Shown here: one piece after another, positions 51,954-61,446 of the stretch | Numbering within the stretch: position 1 is the stretch's first letter | How the letters are laid out: each line of letters begins with the position of its first letter | NCBI RefSeq assembly: GCF_007713465.1 | Contig: NZ_VMSG01000024.1 | Coordinates: 1-64,000, forward strand | Source of the DNA: Pseudomonas sp. H3(2019) | GTDB lineage: Bacteria > Pseudomonadota > Gammaproteobacteria > Pseudomonadales > Pseudomonadaceae | DNA length: 64,000 bases | Reading direction: 5' to 3' | Made by a program: the position numbers and the translations under genes | Notes under the pieces: model-generated | Seen by the model: only the letters and a program-made list of their open reading frames with translations | Database searches by the model: none | What the model was told of the DNA's origin: nothing

Positions 51954-52895
51954 GTGTCCAAGATGATGGTCTTTACGGGGAACGCTAACCCCGATCTGGC
52001 TCGGCGTGTCGTACGTCAGCTGCATATCCCTCTCGGTGACATTTCTGTCGGCAAGTTCTCCGACGGCGAAATCACTGCTGAGATCAATGAAAACGTCCGC
52101 GGTAAAGACGTCTTCATTATTCAGCCGACTTGCGCTCCGACCAACGATAACCTGATGGAACTCGTCGTGATGGCTGATGCCTTCCGTCGTTCCTCAGCCA
52201 CTCGAATCACTGCGGTGATCCCCTACTTTGGTTATGCCCGTCAGGATCGCCGTCCGCGTTCCGCACGTGTGGCTATCAGCGCGAAAGTCGTCGCTGACAT
52301 GCTTACCGTAGTCGGCATCGATCGTGTTCTCACGGTTGATTTGCATGCTGACCAGATCCAGGGTTTCTTCGATATTCCGGTAGATAACATCTACGGCTCC
52401 CCGGTACTGGTGGATGACATTGAAGATCAACGCTTCGAAAACCTGATGATCGTGTCCCCGGACATTGGCGGCGTCGTGCGTGCACGTGCTGTTGCCAAAT
52501 CCCTGGGCGTGGATCTCGGGATCATCGACAAGCGCCGTGAGAAAGCCAATCACTCTGAAGTGATGCATATCATCGGTGATGTCGAAGGGCGTACCTGTAT
52601 TCTGGTTGACGACATGGTCGATACCGCCGGCACTCTGTGCCACGCGGCTAAAGCCTTGAAAGAGCATGGCGCTGCCAAAGTCTTTGCCTACTGCACACAC
52701 CCTGTGCTGTCGGGTCGGGCCATCGAAAACATTGAAAATTCCGTGCTGGACGAGCTGGTGGTGACTAACACCATCCCGCTGTCCGCTGCAGCACAAGCCT
52801 GTGCACGTATCCGTCAACTGGATATCGCACCGGTAGTTGCCGAAGCGGTTCGCCGCATCAGCAACGAAGAATCGATCAGCGCGATGTTCCGCTAA
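51954..52895 (+). CDS. prs: Ribose-phosphate pyrophosphokinase
   Basis: A 313-residue enzyme making PRPP from ribose-5-phosphate and ATP; PRPP feeds the hpt and upp reactions encoded elsewhere in this window. The GTG at 51954 gives MSKMMVFTGNANPDLARR, the conserved start. Motifs include the catalytic loop DKRREKANHSEV and the PRPP site CILVDDMVDTAGTL. The upstream frame to 51876 overlaps the tRNA and is rejected. A strong terminator follows. Confidence 0.96.
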   Translation: MSKMMVFTGNANPDLARRVVRQLHIPLGDISVGKFSDGEITAEINENVRGKDVFIIQPTCAPTNDNLMELVVMADAFRRSSATRITAVIPYFGYARQDRRPRSARVAISAKVVADMLTVVGIDRVLTVDLHADQIQGFFDIPVDNIYGSPVLVDDIEDQRFENLMIVSPDIGGVVRARAVAKSLGVDLGIIDKRREKANHSEVMHIIGDVEGRTCILVDDMVDTAGTLCHAAKALKEHGAAKVFAYCTHPVLSGRAIENIENSVLDELVVTNTIPLSAAAQACARIRQLDIAPVVAEAVRRISNEESISAMFR

Positions 52896-52929
52896 GGGCC
52901 CTGCCCTTCGGATACATCTCGATGACGAA

Positions 52930-52972
52930 AAGCGCCCCGCCCCGGCATAACCTGTCGGGGCGGGGCTTTTTT
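52930..52972 (+). terminator. Intrinsic terminator after prs
   Basis: Long stem GCCCCGCCCCG/CGGGGCGGGGC followed by TTTTTT. Confidence 0.92.
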
Positions 52973-53037
52973 GCCCATATCGCCTTTAGCGCTGGTCGCA
53001 AACGCTGGGGCGAATGTGGTTATTTTGGAGATACAAC

Positions 53038-53634
53038 ATGAACGAATTTACTCTGAATGCTGAAGTGCGTTCCGACCTGGGGAAAGGTGCGAGCCGCCGC
53101 CTGCGTCGTCTCGCAAGCCTGGTTCCAGCTGTAGTTTACGGTGGCGAAAAAGCCCCTGAATCCATCAGCATGCTGGCCAAAGAAGTTGCCAAACTGCTCG
53201 AAAACGAAGCGGCTTACAGCCACATCATCGAGCTGAACGTTGGCGGCACCAAGCAAAACGTAATCATCAAAGCTCTGCAGCGTCACCCGGCCAAAGGCCA
53301 CGTGATGCACGCTGACTTCGTACGCGTTGTTGCTGGTCAGAAACTGTCCGCTCACGTTCCTGTGCACTTCATCAACGAAGCTGCTGCAGTGAAAAAAGGC
53401 GGCGAAATTTCGCACGTTGTTGCTGAAGTTGAAGTTTCCTGCCTGCCAAAAGACCTGCCTGAATTCATCGAAGTCGACCTGGCTGACGCCGAAATCGGTT
53501 CGATCATTCACCTGTCCAACATCAAGGCCCCTAAAGGCGTTGAATTTGTTGCTCTGGCTCACGGTAACGACCTGGCAGTTGCCAACGTTCACGCTCCACG
53601 TGTTGCTCCAGCTGCAGAAGGCGCTGCAGAGTAA
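53038..53634 (+). CDS. rplY: 50S ribosomal protein L25 (Ctc-type)
   Basis: A 198-residue, two-domain L25 that binds 5S rRNA. The N-terminal L25 domain (LNAEVRSDLGKGASRRLRRL, PAVVYGG) is followed by the C-terminal TL5/Ctc beta domain, and the tail is Ala/Glu rich. TTTGGAGATACAAC precedes the ATG at 53038. It is separated from prs by a terminator, so it has its own promoter. Confidence 0.96.
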   Translation: MNEFTLNAEVRSDLGKGASRRLRRLASLVPAVVYGGEKAPESISMLAKEVAKLLENEAAYSHIIELNVGGTKQNVIIKALQRHPAKGHVMHADFVRVVAGQKLSAHVPVHFINEAAAVKKGGEISHVVAEVEVSCLPKDLPEFIEVDLADAEIGSIIHLSNIKAPKGVEFVALAHGNDLAVANVHAPRVAPAAEGAAE

Positions 53635-53802
53635 TTCACTCTGTACGCCGGAGTGAGAAGTAACATCGCGGACTGGAACGTAGCGAGAAAGCGGGCGGGA
53701 ACGCGAAGTTTACATCATGGTAAATGAGCATTTTTCGTCCACTTTCGCCGCACACACCTATTGCAGCGATGTTATCCACCACTCCAAAGAAGGGCCCCTG
53801 AC

Positions 53803-54387
53803 GTGACTGCCATCAAACTGATCGTTGGCCTGGGAAATCCAGGCGCCGAATACGAACAGACCCGGCATAACGCAGGGGCCTTTTTTGTTGAGCGCATCGC
53901 GCAAGCACAAGGCGTCAACCTTGTGGCCGATCGCAAATATTTCGGCCTGACCGGGCGCTTCTCGCATCAGGGTCAGGATGTTCGTCTGTTGATTCCCACC
54001 ACCTACATGAACCGTAGCGGCCAGGCCGTGGCGGCGCTTGCCGGTTTTTTCCGCATCAAGCCGGAAGAAATCCTGGTGGCGCATGACGAACTCGACTTGC
54101 CACCCGGCGTTGCCAAGCTCAAACAGGGCGGCGGGCATGGCGGTCACAACGGGTTGCGCGACATCATCGCGCAACTGGGCAACCAGAATACCTTTCACCG
54201 CTTGCGGCTCGGCATTGGCCACCCAGGCGTTGCCAGTATGGTTTCAAACTTTGTCCTGGGTCGTGCGCCACGCGCCGAACAGGAAAAACTCGATGCCAGC
54301 ATCGACTTTGCCCTCGGCGTGCTGCCGGATATCCTCGCCGGAGAATGGAACCGCGCGATGAAAAACCTGCACAGCCAGAAGGCCTGA
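53803..54387 (+). CDS. pth: Peptidyl-tRNA hydrolase
   Basis: A 194-residue esterase that recycles peptidyl-tRNA. The catalytic His is in EQTRHNAGAFFV, with PTTYMNRSG and GGGHGGHNGLRDI as further signatures. The start is GTG at 53803 (VTAIKLIVGLGNPG), since the family opens with this strand; an ATG at 53761 adds an unsupported leader. It lies between rplY and ychF in the usual order. Confidence 0.95.
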   Translation: MTAIKLIVGLGNPGAEYEQTRHNAGAFFVERIAQAQGVNLVADRKYFGLTGRFSHQGQDVRLLIPTTYMNRSGQAVAALAGFFRIKPEEILVAHDELDLPPGVAKLKQGGGHGGHNGLRDIIAQLGNQNTFHRLRLGIGHPGVASMVSNFVLGRAPRAEQEKLDASIDFALGVLPDILAGEWNRAMKNLHSQKA

Positions 54388-54410
54388 CTCTAACTCCTAG
54401 GGGAAACACC

Positions 54411-55511
54411 ATGGGATTCAATTGCGGCATCGTCGGCCTGCCTAACGTCGGCAAGTCCACCCTGTTCAACGCCCTGACCAAATCCGGTATCGCGGCCGAG
54501 AACTTCCCCTTCTGCACCATCGAGCCGAACAGCGGCATCGTGCCGATGCCGGACCCACGTCTGGAAGCCCTGGCGGCCATCGTCAATCCGAAGCGCATCC
54601 TGCCGACCACCATGGAATTCGTCGACATCGCTGGCCTGGTTGCCGGCGCCTCGAAAGGTGAAGGCCTGGGCAACAAGTTTCTGGCCAACATCCGCGAAAC
54701 CGATGCCATCGCTCACGTGGTCCGCTGCTTCGAAGACGAGAACGTGATTCACGTCTCCAACAGCGTCGACCCGAAACGCGATATCGAAATCATCGACCTC
54801 GAACTGATCTTCGCCGACCTCGACAGCTGCGAGAAGCAACTGCAGAAAGTCGCGCGCAACGCCAAGGGCGGTGACAAGGACGCAGTGGTCCAGAAAGGCC
54901 TGCTGGAGCAACTGATCGCTCACTTCACCGAAGGCAAGCCTGCGCGCAGCCTGATGAAGAACATGGGCACCGACGAAAAAGCGGTGATCAAGGGCTTCCA
55001 CTTGCTGACCACCAAGCCGGTCATGTACATCGCCAACGTCGCTGAAGACGGCTTCGAGAACAACCCGCACCTGGACGTGGTCAAGGCCATCGCCGAAGAA
55101 GAAGGCGCCGTGGTTGTGCCGGTCTGCAACAAGATCGAAGCGGAAATCGCCGAGCTTGAAGACGGCGAAGAAAAAGACATGTTCCTCGAAGCCCTGGGCC
55201 TCGAAGAACCTGGCCTGAACCGCGTAATCCGCGCTGGCTACGAAATGCTGCACCTGCAGACCTACTTCACCGCCGGTGTTGAAGAAGTCCGCGCCTGGAC
55301 CGTCCGCGTCGGTGCCACCGCACCACAAGCCGCTGGCGTGATCCACACCGACTTCGAGAAAGGCTTCATCCGCGCCGAAGTCATCGCCTACAACGACTTC
55401 ATCCAGTACAAGGGCGAAGCCGGTACCAAAGAAGCCGGTAAATGGCGTCTGGAAGGCAAGGATTACATCGTCAAAGACGGCGATGTGATGCACTTCCGCT
55501 TCAACGTCTAA
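54411..55511 (+). CDS. ychF: Redox-regulated ATPase YchF
   Basis: A 366-residue Obg-related P-loop protein. G1 is GIVGLPNVGKST; the protein ends in the TGS-like domain and KDGDVMHFRFNV. YchF hydrolyses ATP rather than GTP and binds ribosomes. TAGGGGAAACACC precedes the ATG. Pth and YchF are neighbours in most gamma-proteobacteria. A terminator follows. Confidence 0.96.
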   Translation: MGFNCGIVGLPNVGKSTLFNALTKSGIAAENFPFCTIEPNSGIVPMPDPRLEALAAIVNPKRILPTTMEFVDIAGLVAGASKGEGLGNKFLANIRETDAIAHVVRCFEDENVIHVSNSVDPKRDIEIIDLELIFADLDSCEKQLQKVARNAKGGDKDAVVQKGLLEQLIAHFTEGKPARSLMKNMGTDEKAVIKGFHLLTTKPVMYIANVAEDGFENNPHLDVVKAIAEEEGAVVVPVCNKIEAEIAELEDGEEKDMFLEALGLEEPGLNRVIRAGYEMLHLQTYFTAGVEEVRAWTVRVGATAPQAAGVIHTDFEKGFIRAEVIAYNDFIQYKGEAGTKEAGKWRLEGKDYIVKDGDVMHFRFNV

Positions 55512-55526
55512 CGTTGTTGGAATCAA

Positions 55527-55554
55527 AGAAGCCGCGTTGATTCGCGGCTTTTTT
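55527..55554 (+). terminator. Intrinsic terminator after ychF
   Basis: Stem AAGCCGCG/CGCGGCTT followed by TTTTTT. Confidence 0.9.
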
Positions 55555-55584
55555 GTGAGCGTTATATCGACCCGCTATGCGCGA

Positions 55585-56172
55585 CTAGAACAGATAGCCC
55601 ATGTAGATCGCGGCAGCTCCACCGGCCTGCACGCCAGCGTTCATGCCGGCCATGACCACCGCCCCCTTGGCCGACTGCAGCAACTGCCGGTTGACCGTGG
55701 AGGAGGCAATGAGCGAGGTCGCCGGGTTGGAGCTTAGAACCGCCGCCAACGCCAGCAGCTTGGGATCAAGCCCGAACAACAGGGCCGTGGCCGAACCGCC
55801 GACCACCAGCCCCGCCCCCACTTCGGTATACAGGCAAGGCCCGGTGATGTCGTCACTGGTCAGGTCACGACTGACCAGGGCGTCGCTGACAAACACCTTG
55901 CCAGTGCTGGGAAAAGCCTCCGCCGCACCGGCTGCCCCTACGCTCTTACCCTTGAGCTGGATATTGATCTTGCCGAAACGCGGCAGGCGCGCGCCAAATC
56001 CGACCCCCAACCCGACGCCGCCGTAGCGGTAGCTGACGTTCTCGCCCTGGGGCGAACGCAGGATGATCGAACCGCCACTGCCCGCCACCAAGGCTACGGT
56101 CAGACCGCCGCCGCTGGCGGTCTGATACTGCCAGCGACTCTCATTGAGCGGGATCGGGATGTTGTAGCTCAT
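55585..56172 (-). CDS. Glycine/alanine-rich hypothetical protein, 195 aa
   Basis: Family not recognised. The N-terminal half is beta-rich and glycine-rich (SGGGLTVALVAGSGGSI, YGGVGLGVGFGARLPRFG). The C-terminal half has hydrophobic, Ala/Gly-rich segments resembling membrane-associating helices (GAGLVVGGSATALLFGL, KGAVVMAGMNAGVQAGG). There is no cleavable signal peptide. It starts 3 bases after the DUF3592 gene stop, so the two are translated from one message. A membrane- or contact-related role is possible but unproven. Confidence 0.7.
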   Translation of the reverse strand: MSYNIPIPLNESRWQYQTASGGGLTVALVAGSGGSIILRSPQGENVSYRYGGVGLGVGFGARLPRFGKINIQLKGKSVGAAGAAEAFPSTGKVFVSDALVSRDLTSDDITGPCLYTEVGAGLVVGGSATALLFGLDPKLLALAAVLSSNPATSLIASSTVNRQLLQSAKGAVVMAGMNAGVQAGGAAAIYMGYLF

Positions 56173-56175
56173 CGT

Positions 56176-56619
56176 TCAAAGTCCTTTATGTGAATGAACT
56201 GCGCCGCGACCGCACTGGCGGATGCCCATTAACAGGCCGGCAAGGGTGAACAGCAGACCAATACAACCCAGTACTCCGGGAGTGGCCCACAGTGCGGCAG
56301 GGGTATCGACCACGGCGCTACTGGCCGGCTGCTCGGGCAGGTAATACACCCGCACCGGCTGATCCTGCCGATAGCCAAAAATAAAGCCGCCCTGGGGGTA
56401 GGAAATCTTTTCACCACTGCTGGTGGTGAAGGCGATTTCGGGATGCGAACCACCGGCATTCAAGTGGCTGACGATGCCATCGGCGGTCTGTGCGTGGGCG
56501 AGGAATTCGCGTCGTTCCAGCGTGAGATTGACGGCAATGCCCAACAAGCCGATACCAATCAGGGCAAAGAGCAGCCCCTGAAGCATCTTCCCGAGGCGTG
56601 ACGGGGTGAGGTTAGCCAT
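56176..56619 (-). CDS. DUF3592 domain membrane protein
   Basis: A 147-residue protein with two transmembrane segments (LLFALIGIGLLGIAVNLTL and LGCIGLLFTLAGLLMGI) around a DUF3592-type extracytoplasmic domain (TADGIVSHLNAGGSHPEIAF, PQGGFIFGYRQDQPVRVYYLPEQP). The start at 56619 is chosen by the family-like N-terminus; longer frames to 56916 extend into DNA with no coding character. It is the first of a two-gene unit with the glycine-rich protein. Function unknown. Confidence 0.78.
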   Translation of the reverse strand: MANLTPSRLGKMLQGLLFALIGIGLLGIAVNLTLERREFLAHAQTADGIVSHLNAGGSHPEIAFTTSSGEKISYPQGGFIFGYRQDQPVRVYYLPEQPASSAVVDTPAALWATPGVLGCIGLLFTLAGLLMGIRQCGRGAVHSHKGL

Positions 56620-56899
56620 GGCTTGTCTCGGTATTCGTCCATGAAAGAGGGCGGTAGGATAACAAGAAACCACCGGGAAGTGCTTTGTACGACGCAGCAG
56701 ATAATGCCTGTTCGAGAATTGCGACGTCCTGACCGAAGCAAGGAAAGTGTCGACGCTCTCGGCCAACCAGGAGCAGACCGAGAGCGGGATCAATGCCGGC
56801 CGTCCTTTATAGGGTCGAGCTTGCCAGCAAGTGAGATCGGCCAGTTGCCTGGAGGGACCACTTTCGACTGTGGATTCAACCGGTCGCGATGGTTCTGAA

Positions 56900-57802
56900 T
56901 CAGGTTCGCAAGTCACCCGCCCTGATGAATTCGATGAGCGCTTTCAAGGCTGGTGGCACATGGTGCCGGCTGGAGTAATAAAGAAAGAATCGGCTTGGCG
57001 GTGCTTTCCATTCCTGGAGTATTTCTCTGAGATGCCCGTTCCGGATATCGTCGCGCGCCAGTTCCTCGTAGACATAGGCAATACCAGCGCCATCTTTCGC
57101 CGCTTGGATCATCAGCGCATCGTCTTCCAGAATGAGCGGGCCTGTGACGGACAACCGTATCGGTTGACCGTCTGCTTGATATTCCCAAGCGTAAAGTTTG
57201 CCACTGGGAAAACGTCTGGCAATGCACGCATGGTCGAGCAAGTCGCGGGGTGCGTGTGCGATCCCCTTCGCGGCCAGATAGGCATCCGCAGCAACGGTCA
57301 CGAACGATTGAGGTGCACCGACAGGGACTGCGATCATGTCGCCGGCCAGGCTTTCACCAAAGCGGACTCCAGCGTCAAACCCGTCGTTCACGATATCGGT
57401 CAATCCATCATCGGTGATCAGGTCCAACTGAATGCGTGGATACCTGGCTACGAAGGGCGCGAGCACTTGTGCAAACACGATGCGAGCCGCCGGACGCGCC
57501 ACGTTGAGTCGAAGTTTGCCAGTGGGCACTTCCTGCATCGAGGTCAATTGCGCCAACGTATCGGCAACCTGCTGCAGGGTCGGGAGCAGCGTCGCCAATA
57601 GCTGCTGGCCGGCTTCGGTCGGGGTTACGCTACGAGTGGTTCGGTTGAGCAGTCGGATGCCCAGGCGCGCCTCCAACGCTCGCATCGCGTGACTCAATGC
57701 CGAAGCCGAAACGCCACGCTCGTCGGCGGCCTTGCGAAAGCTGCGATGGCGAGCAACGGCGGCAAAGGCATCGAGTTCAGAGAGATCGGGGTGCTGACTC
57801 AT
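56900..57802 (-). CDS. LysR-family transcriptional regulator
   Basis: A 300-residue regulator with the LysR HTH (FAAVARHRSFRKAADERGVS, SASALSHAMRALEARLGIRL) and a periplasmic-binding-like effector domain. It is divergent from an aldo/keto reductase gene across about 92 bases, the standard arrangement for a LysR regulator and its target. The inducer is unknown. Confidence 0.92.
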   Translation of the reverse strand: MSQHPDLSELDAFAAVARHRSFRKAADERGVSASALSHAMRALEARLGIRLLNRTTRSVTPTEAGQQLLATLLPTLQQVADTLAQLTSMQEVPTGKLRLNVARPAARIVFAQVLAPFVARYPRIQLDLITDDGLTDIVNDGFDAGVRFGESLAGDMIAVPVGAPQSFVTVAADAYLAAKGIAHAPRDLLDHACIARRFPSGKLYAWEYQADGQPIRLSVTGPLILEDDALMIQAAKDGAGIAYVYEELARDDIRNGHLREILQEWKAPPSRFFLYYSSRHHVPPALKALIEFIRAGDLRT

Positions 57803-57894
57803 GAATTTCGTTCAGTAGTTCAAATGCGATTACTTATCTTATCGTCATGAGATCTCTCTCGGATACTTCTCACATCATTTGTGGAGAGGTCGCT

Positions 57895-58902
57895 ATGCAA
57901 CGGAATCGTCTTGGTTCATCGGATTTTCTGATTTCGCCTATTGGTCTGGGGACATGGGCAATCGCCGGCACCGGTTGGGAGTACAGTTGGGGAGCGCAGG
58001 ATGACAAGGACAGCCTGGGCGCACTTGAGTATGCCGTCGAACGCGGCGTGAACTGGATTGATACCGCTGCGGTTTATGGCTTGGGCCATGCGGAGCAATT
58101 AGTGGGGCAATTGCTGCGTCGGGTGCCGGTCTCGCGGCGTCCTTTGGTGTTCACCAAAGGCAGCTTGGTCTGGGACCCGGTCACGAAGGAGATTTCGCAC
58201 TCACTGGCCCCCCAATCCTTGCTCGCCGAGATCGACGCAAGCTTGCGCCGGCTTCAAGTCGAGACTATCGACCTTTATCAGATCCACTGGCCTGCTTTTC
58301 CTGCCGACGCAAGCAGTGAAGGCATTGAAATGGCGCTTTCGGCTTTGGCTGCCGCGCGCGATCAAGGAAAAATTCGCGCTATCGGTGTATCGAATTTCGA
58401 TGTCGCTCAACTCAAGCGGGCACAGGCGGTGACAGAGATCGTTTCGCTCCAGCCGCCGTACTCCGCCTTGATGCGAGACATCGAGAAGGACGTCCTGCCA
58501 TTCTGTGAGCGGGCCGGGATGGGTGTCCTTGCCTATTCCACGCTTCAATCGGGGCTACTTTCCGGCAGCATGACACGCGAACGCATCTTGCAACTGCCCG
58601 AAGACGATTGGCGTAAGGCCCGAAGTGCTGACTTCCAGGAGCCCCGTTTGAGTGCGAACCTTGCATTGGTTGATGTTATGGCACGCATCGGAGAAAGGCA
58701 CGGGGTGAGCGCTGCTGCGGTTGCCATCGCTTGGGTACTTCGCAAACCTGTAGTGACGGGCGCTATTGTCGGTGCCCGCCGTCCCGCACAAGTAGACGGG
58801 CTGATTGCAGCCTCGGAGTTGCGCCTTGACACGGCGGAAATCGACGAAATTCGGCCGTTTCTGCCGTCGGGCATGGGAACAAATGTCCCTGGCGCCGCCT
58901 GA
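57895..58902 (+). CDS. Aldo/keto reductase
   Basis: A 335-residue NADPH-dependent (β/α)8 reductase. The catalytic tetrad is visible as Asp in NWIDTAAVYGLG with the following Tyr, Lys in VFTKGSLVW and His in YQIHWPAFP; the cofactor-binding end contains GAIVGARRPAQV. The start at 57895 follows GGAGAGGTCGCT. It is probably controlled by the divergent LysR gene. The substrate is not predictable. Confidence 0.92.
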   Translation: MQRNRLGSSDFLISPIGLGTWAIAGTGWEYSWGAQDDKDSLGALEYAVERGVNWIDTAAVYGLGHAEQLVGQLLRRVPVSRRPLVFTKGSLVWDPVTKEISHSLAPQSLLAEIDASLRRLQVETIDLYQIHWPAFPADASSEGIEMALSALAAARDQGKIRAIGVSNFDVAQLKRAQAVTEIVSLQPPYSALMRDIEKDVLPFCERAGMGVLAYSTLQSGLLSGSMTRERILQLPEDDWRKARSADFQEPRLSANLALVDVMARIGERHGVSAAAVAIAWVLRKPVVTGAIVGARRPAQVDGLIAASELRLDTAEIDEIRPFLPSGMGTNVPGAA

Positions 58903-58917
58903 CACCATGCTGAACTA

Positions 58918-59541
58918 TTACGGAGTCCCGTTTCTTCCATGCAGGAGGTAGCCAGGTCGACGACTCAACCGTTCGTAATAGGCACTTACAGCAGGAAAGT
59001 CTGGACGATCGAGCGGTGTTTCAAACCACCGGTTAACCGACAGGCCTATCGGTATGTCTGCGAGAGAAAACCCGTCTTCACAGACGTAGGCTCCTGTTGA
59101 TTCGAGTTGTCGATTCAGGATCTCCATGTGCCTTGACCACAGGCGGCAAGCGGCTGCCAAGGCTCTGCTGTCCTGATGTTCAGGCGAATGCCTGACCAAC
59201 GACATGAAGGCATACGTCCACGATTTGTTGAGGTCCGACGCTTGCCAGTCTATCCATTGGTCCACCCGCGCTCTTGCTCTCGGTTGGACCGGGTAAAAAT
59301 GACCTCCGTTATAGCGAGACGCCAAATACCGAATGATCGAGTTTGACTCCCAGAGCACGAAGTCGTCGTCCAGGATCACCGGCACCATTGCGTTGGGGTT
59401 CAGCGAAATGAATTTGGGCGCGCGCGTCGACTTGAAGCCAGAACCCCAGTCCTCCCGCTCAAAGGGGATTTCGATCTCGGCGCATGCCCAAAGTACCTTT
59501 CGTACATTGATCGACGATGCCTTACCCAATATGCGCAACAT
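58918..59541 (-). CDS. Glutathione S-transferase
   Basis: A 207-residue GST. The N-terminal thioredoxin-like domain has the activating residue region GKASSINVRKVLWACAE, then NPNAMVPVILDDDFVLWES with the cis-Pro and glutathione-binding Glu-Ser. The C-terminal helical domain follows. It converges on the aldo/keto reductase, 15 bases apart. It belongs to the accessory segment and may share a detoxification role. Confidence 0.9.
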   Translation of the reverse strand: MLRILGKASSINVRKVLWACAEIEIPFEREDWGSGFKSTRAPKFISLNPNAMVPVILDDDFVLWESNSIIRYLASRYNGGHFYPVQPRARARVDQWIDWQASDLNKSWTYAFMSLVRHSPEHQDSRALAAACRLWSRHMEILNRQLESTGAYVCEDGFSLADIPIGLSVNRWFETPLDRPDFPAVSAYYERLSRRPGYLLHGRNGTP

Positions 59542-59557
59542 TTCATGTCCTTATCGT

Positions 59558-59870
59558 TCAGGGTGGTTGGTCAGGGGCTTTCGATAACCCGCTCGGATCT
59601 TTTTCTAGTGCGTCTGGCGCGATGCACACGGGCCTGCTGGCGAGAAATGTTGCGATGGAGCCAGCCATGACGGCAATCAGCGCGTTGACGCTCACGCTAA
59701 TGACGATCTGCGTAAAGCCAAGCACGATGGATTGCGCCAGCATGCTGCGGTGGTCGGCGTGCTGGGCTTGACCGCTTGCCAGGCAAGGTAGAGCAGATAG
59801 CGTGCGCCGCCGAGTCGCAGCGCGTCATACGCATAGGGAACCGCCAAGACCAAGGCTGTGATAGTAGGGC
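59558..59870 (-). pseudogene. Decayed LysE-family exporter gene
   Basis: Two disconnected stretches of a LysE/RhtB permease are readable in different frames. One, near 59735–59870, reads ALVLAVPYAYDALRLGGARY then LLYLAWQAVKP. The other, 59558–59743, reads SIVLGFTQIVISVSVNALIA. The roughly 80 residues normally between them and the N-terminus with its SPGP motif are missing. This is a remnant with an internal deletion. Confidence 0.75.
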
Positions 59871-60354
59871 GGTCAAAGGGGGGAACGTTAGATACAGATT
59901 GACTGACAAAACGTCATACAGCGGTCGCAGCACTGGGTATCCGCTCCCAGGGAATACGTTTGACTTCAACGTGAGCAATGGCTTGCCCCAATAGCGCATC
60001 CAAACACTCTGACGCAGTCAGCCGCGTGCATTATGGATGAGGGCTTTCGGTCGGGAGCCGCCTGTTGTGACAGGTCGAAATCGACCGATTCTGTTGAAAA
60101 CGTCGGCCATGGTTTGCGCATCAAAAAAGTACGCGTCCGGGATTGAAATCTTTACTTTTGGCAGAGACTTCCGGACTCGGATTTTACGTAGCAGCGCGCA
60201 AAAAAGGCGTCCCATTTCTATTGCTGAAACGGCTAAAAATGTTAAGGCCGAAATCTTTTTCTGGGGTTGGGTTCAGCCTGGGTCAGCCAGAATCGGCCAC
60301 CCGGGTCAAAATTTAGTCGGCGCCTTCAACCACGCCCAACAACACCCTGTCGCG
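59871..60354. other. Non-coding segment with probable IS debris
   Basis: No gene is convincing. TTCTGTTGAAAACGTCGGCCAT at about 60088–60110 resembles the ends of IS5/IS1182-type elements. The segment GGGTTCAGCCTGGGTCAGCC near 60270–60292 resembles IS21-type ends. Both are judged by eye only. This suggests repeated insertion and deletion next to the AraC gene. Confidence 0.4.
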
Positions 60355-61242
60355 CTACAGTTCTGCCGCGAAGGTCTTGGCTTTCTTCGGCGTGACACCG
60401 TACCGTTGCTTGTAGACCTTGATGAAGTGGGAGGTATTTTCATATCCCACCTCCGCAGCCGCCTCGGTGACGGAATAATTTTTAGCCGTCAACAGCTGGT
60501 GCGCGATGTCGATTTTTTTTTCGATGATCCAGCGGTTCGGGGTGGTGTTGTAGCTGCGCCTGAAGTCGCGGATAAAGGTCGACACGCTGCGTCCCGTCAG
60601 CAGGGCATAGTCTTCAATCTTCAGCTTGTGCGAATAGTACTGCTCCATGAAGTCGGTGATGAGGCGGCGTTTGCGGCTGCCGCCGCAGGACAGCTCGCGC
60701 AGGAAACGGAAGGACTTGTCCTGGATGGCGATCAGGTGCAGTAGTTCGAGCAGTTTCAATTCCAGCAGCGCGTCGGAGCCCTCCGCGCCCTTGTAGACAT
60801 AATTCAGCGAATCGATATAGCGCTGAATCTGTTCATTGGCGTGCAGGGTATAAGTGCCGTGCACGTTTTTCTGCAGGCCGTCCGTGTGCGAATTGCCTGT
60901 GCCGGCCGCGCGCGACAGGTATTTGGCGATCAGCTTATCGTCGAAAAACAGCAGCACCGCCTCGAAGATATCGCTGCCAGTGACGTAGTCCGATACCGTA
61001 TAAACGCCTTTGGAGAGGAAAATCAAATGATTCTCGCCGACGACATTGGCCATGGCGTCATAGTCGCGAATAATCTGCTTGCCCTGCTTGATGTAGACGA
61101 TCAACGGCGTGGCGATATAGATCGCCTTGTTTTCCAGGTTCGTTTCAAGCGTTTTATGGAGGATGGACGAGCTACCGTCAGCGAGGATAGGCTTTACGTT
61201 GCGCATCGAATAAAGCGCCGCCGGTACTACTTCGAGTGTCAT
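60355..61242 (-). CDS. AraC-family transcriptional regulator
   Basis: A 295-residue regulator. Its N-terminal effector half is beta-rich (YIATPLIVYIKQGKQIIRDY, NHLIFLSKGVYTVSDYV). The C-terminal AraC DNA-binding half has two HTH units (YALLTGRSVSTFIRDFRRSY and SVTEAAAEVGYENTSHFIKV). Codon use differs from the surrounding core genes and probable IS debris lies beyond its 3' end, so recent transfer is likely. It may control the ABM monooxygenase gene located upstream on the same strand. Confidence 0.88.
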   Translation of the reverse strand: MTLEVVPAALYSMRNVKPILADGSSSILHKTLETNLENKAIYIATPLIVYIKQGKQIIRDYDAMANVVGENHLIFLSKGVYTVSDYVTGSDIFEAVLLFFDDKLIAKYLSRAAGTGNSHTDGLQKNVHGTYTLHANEQIQRYIDSLNYVYKGAEGSDALLELKLLELLHLIAIQDKSFRFLRELSCGGSRKRRLITDFMEQYYSHKLKIEDYALLTGRSVSTFIRDFRRSYNTTPNRWIIEKKIDIAHQLLTAKNYSVTEAAAEVGYENTSHFIKVYKQRYGVTPKKAKTFAAEL

Positions 61243-61446
61243 TGCTATGGCTTCTCAACAAATTGGCCGCCCCATTTGGACAGGACGGTATCCAGCAGCG
61301 CGACGCGCTGCTGCCCAAGCGTGTAGGACGTTCGGGACGGAAGAGGATATCCAGAAAAACAGCAGAAAATACGTAACAGCAAGTAGCGCGTGTATGGCCG
61401 AGACGGCGCGGTCCGCCGCACGCGCCCGGCCGCTGACGTTACGGCA

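Noticed and set aside
55585..56172. Glycine-rich protein as an outer-membrane barrel
   Set aside because: No signal peptide and no terminal aromatic strand pattern of a secreted barrel sufficient to claim it.
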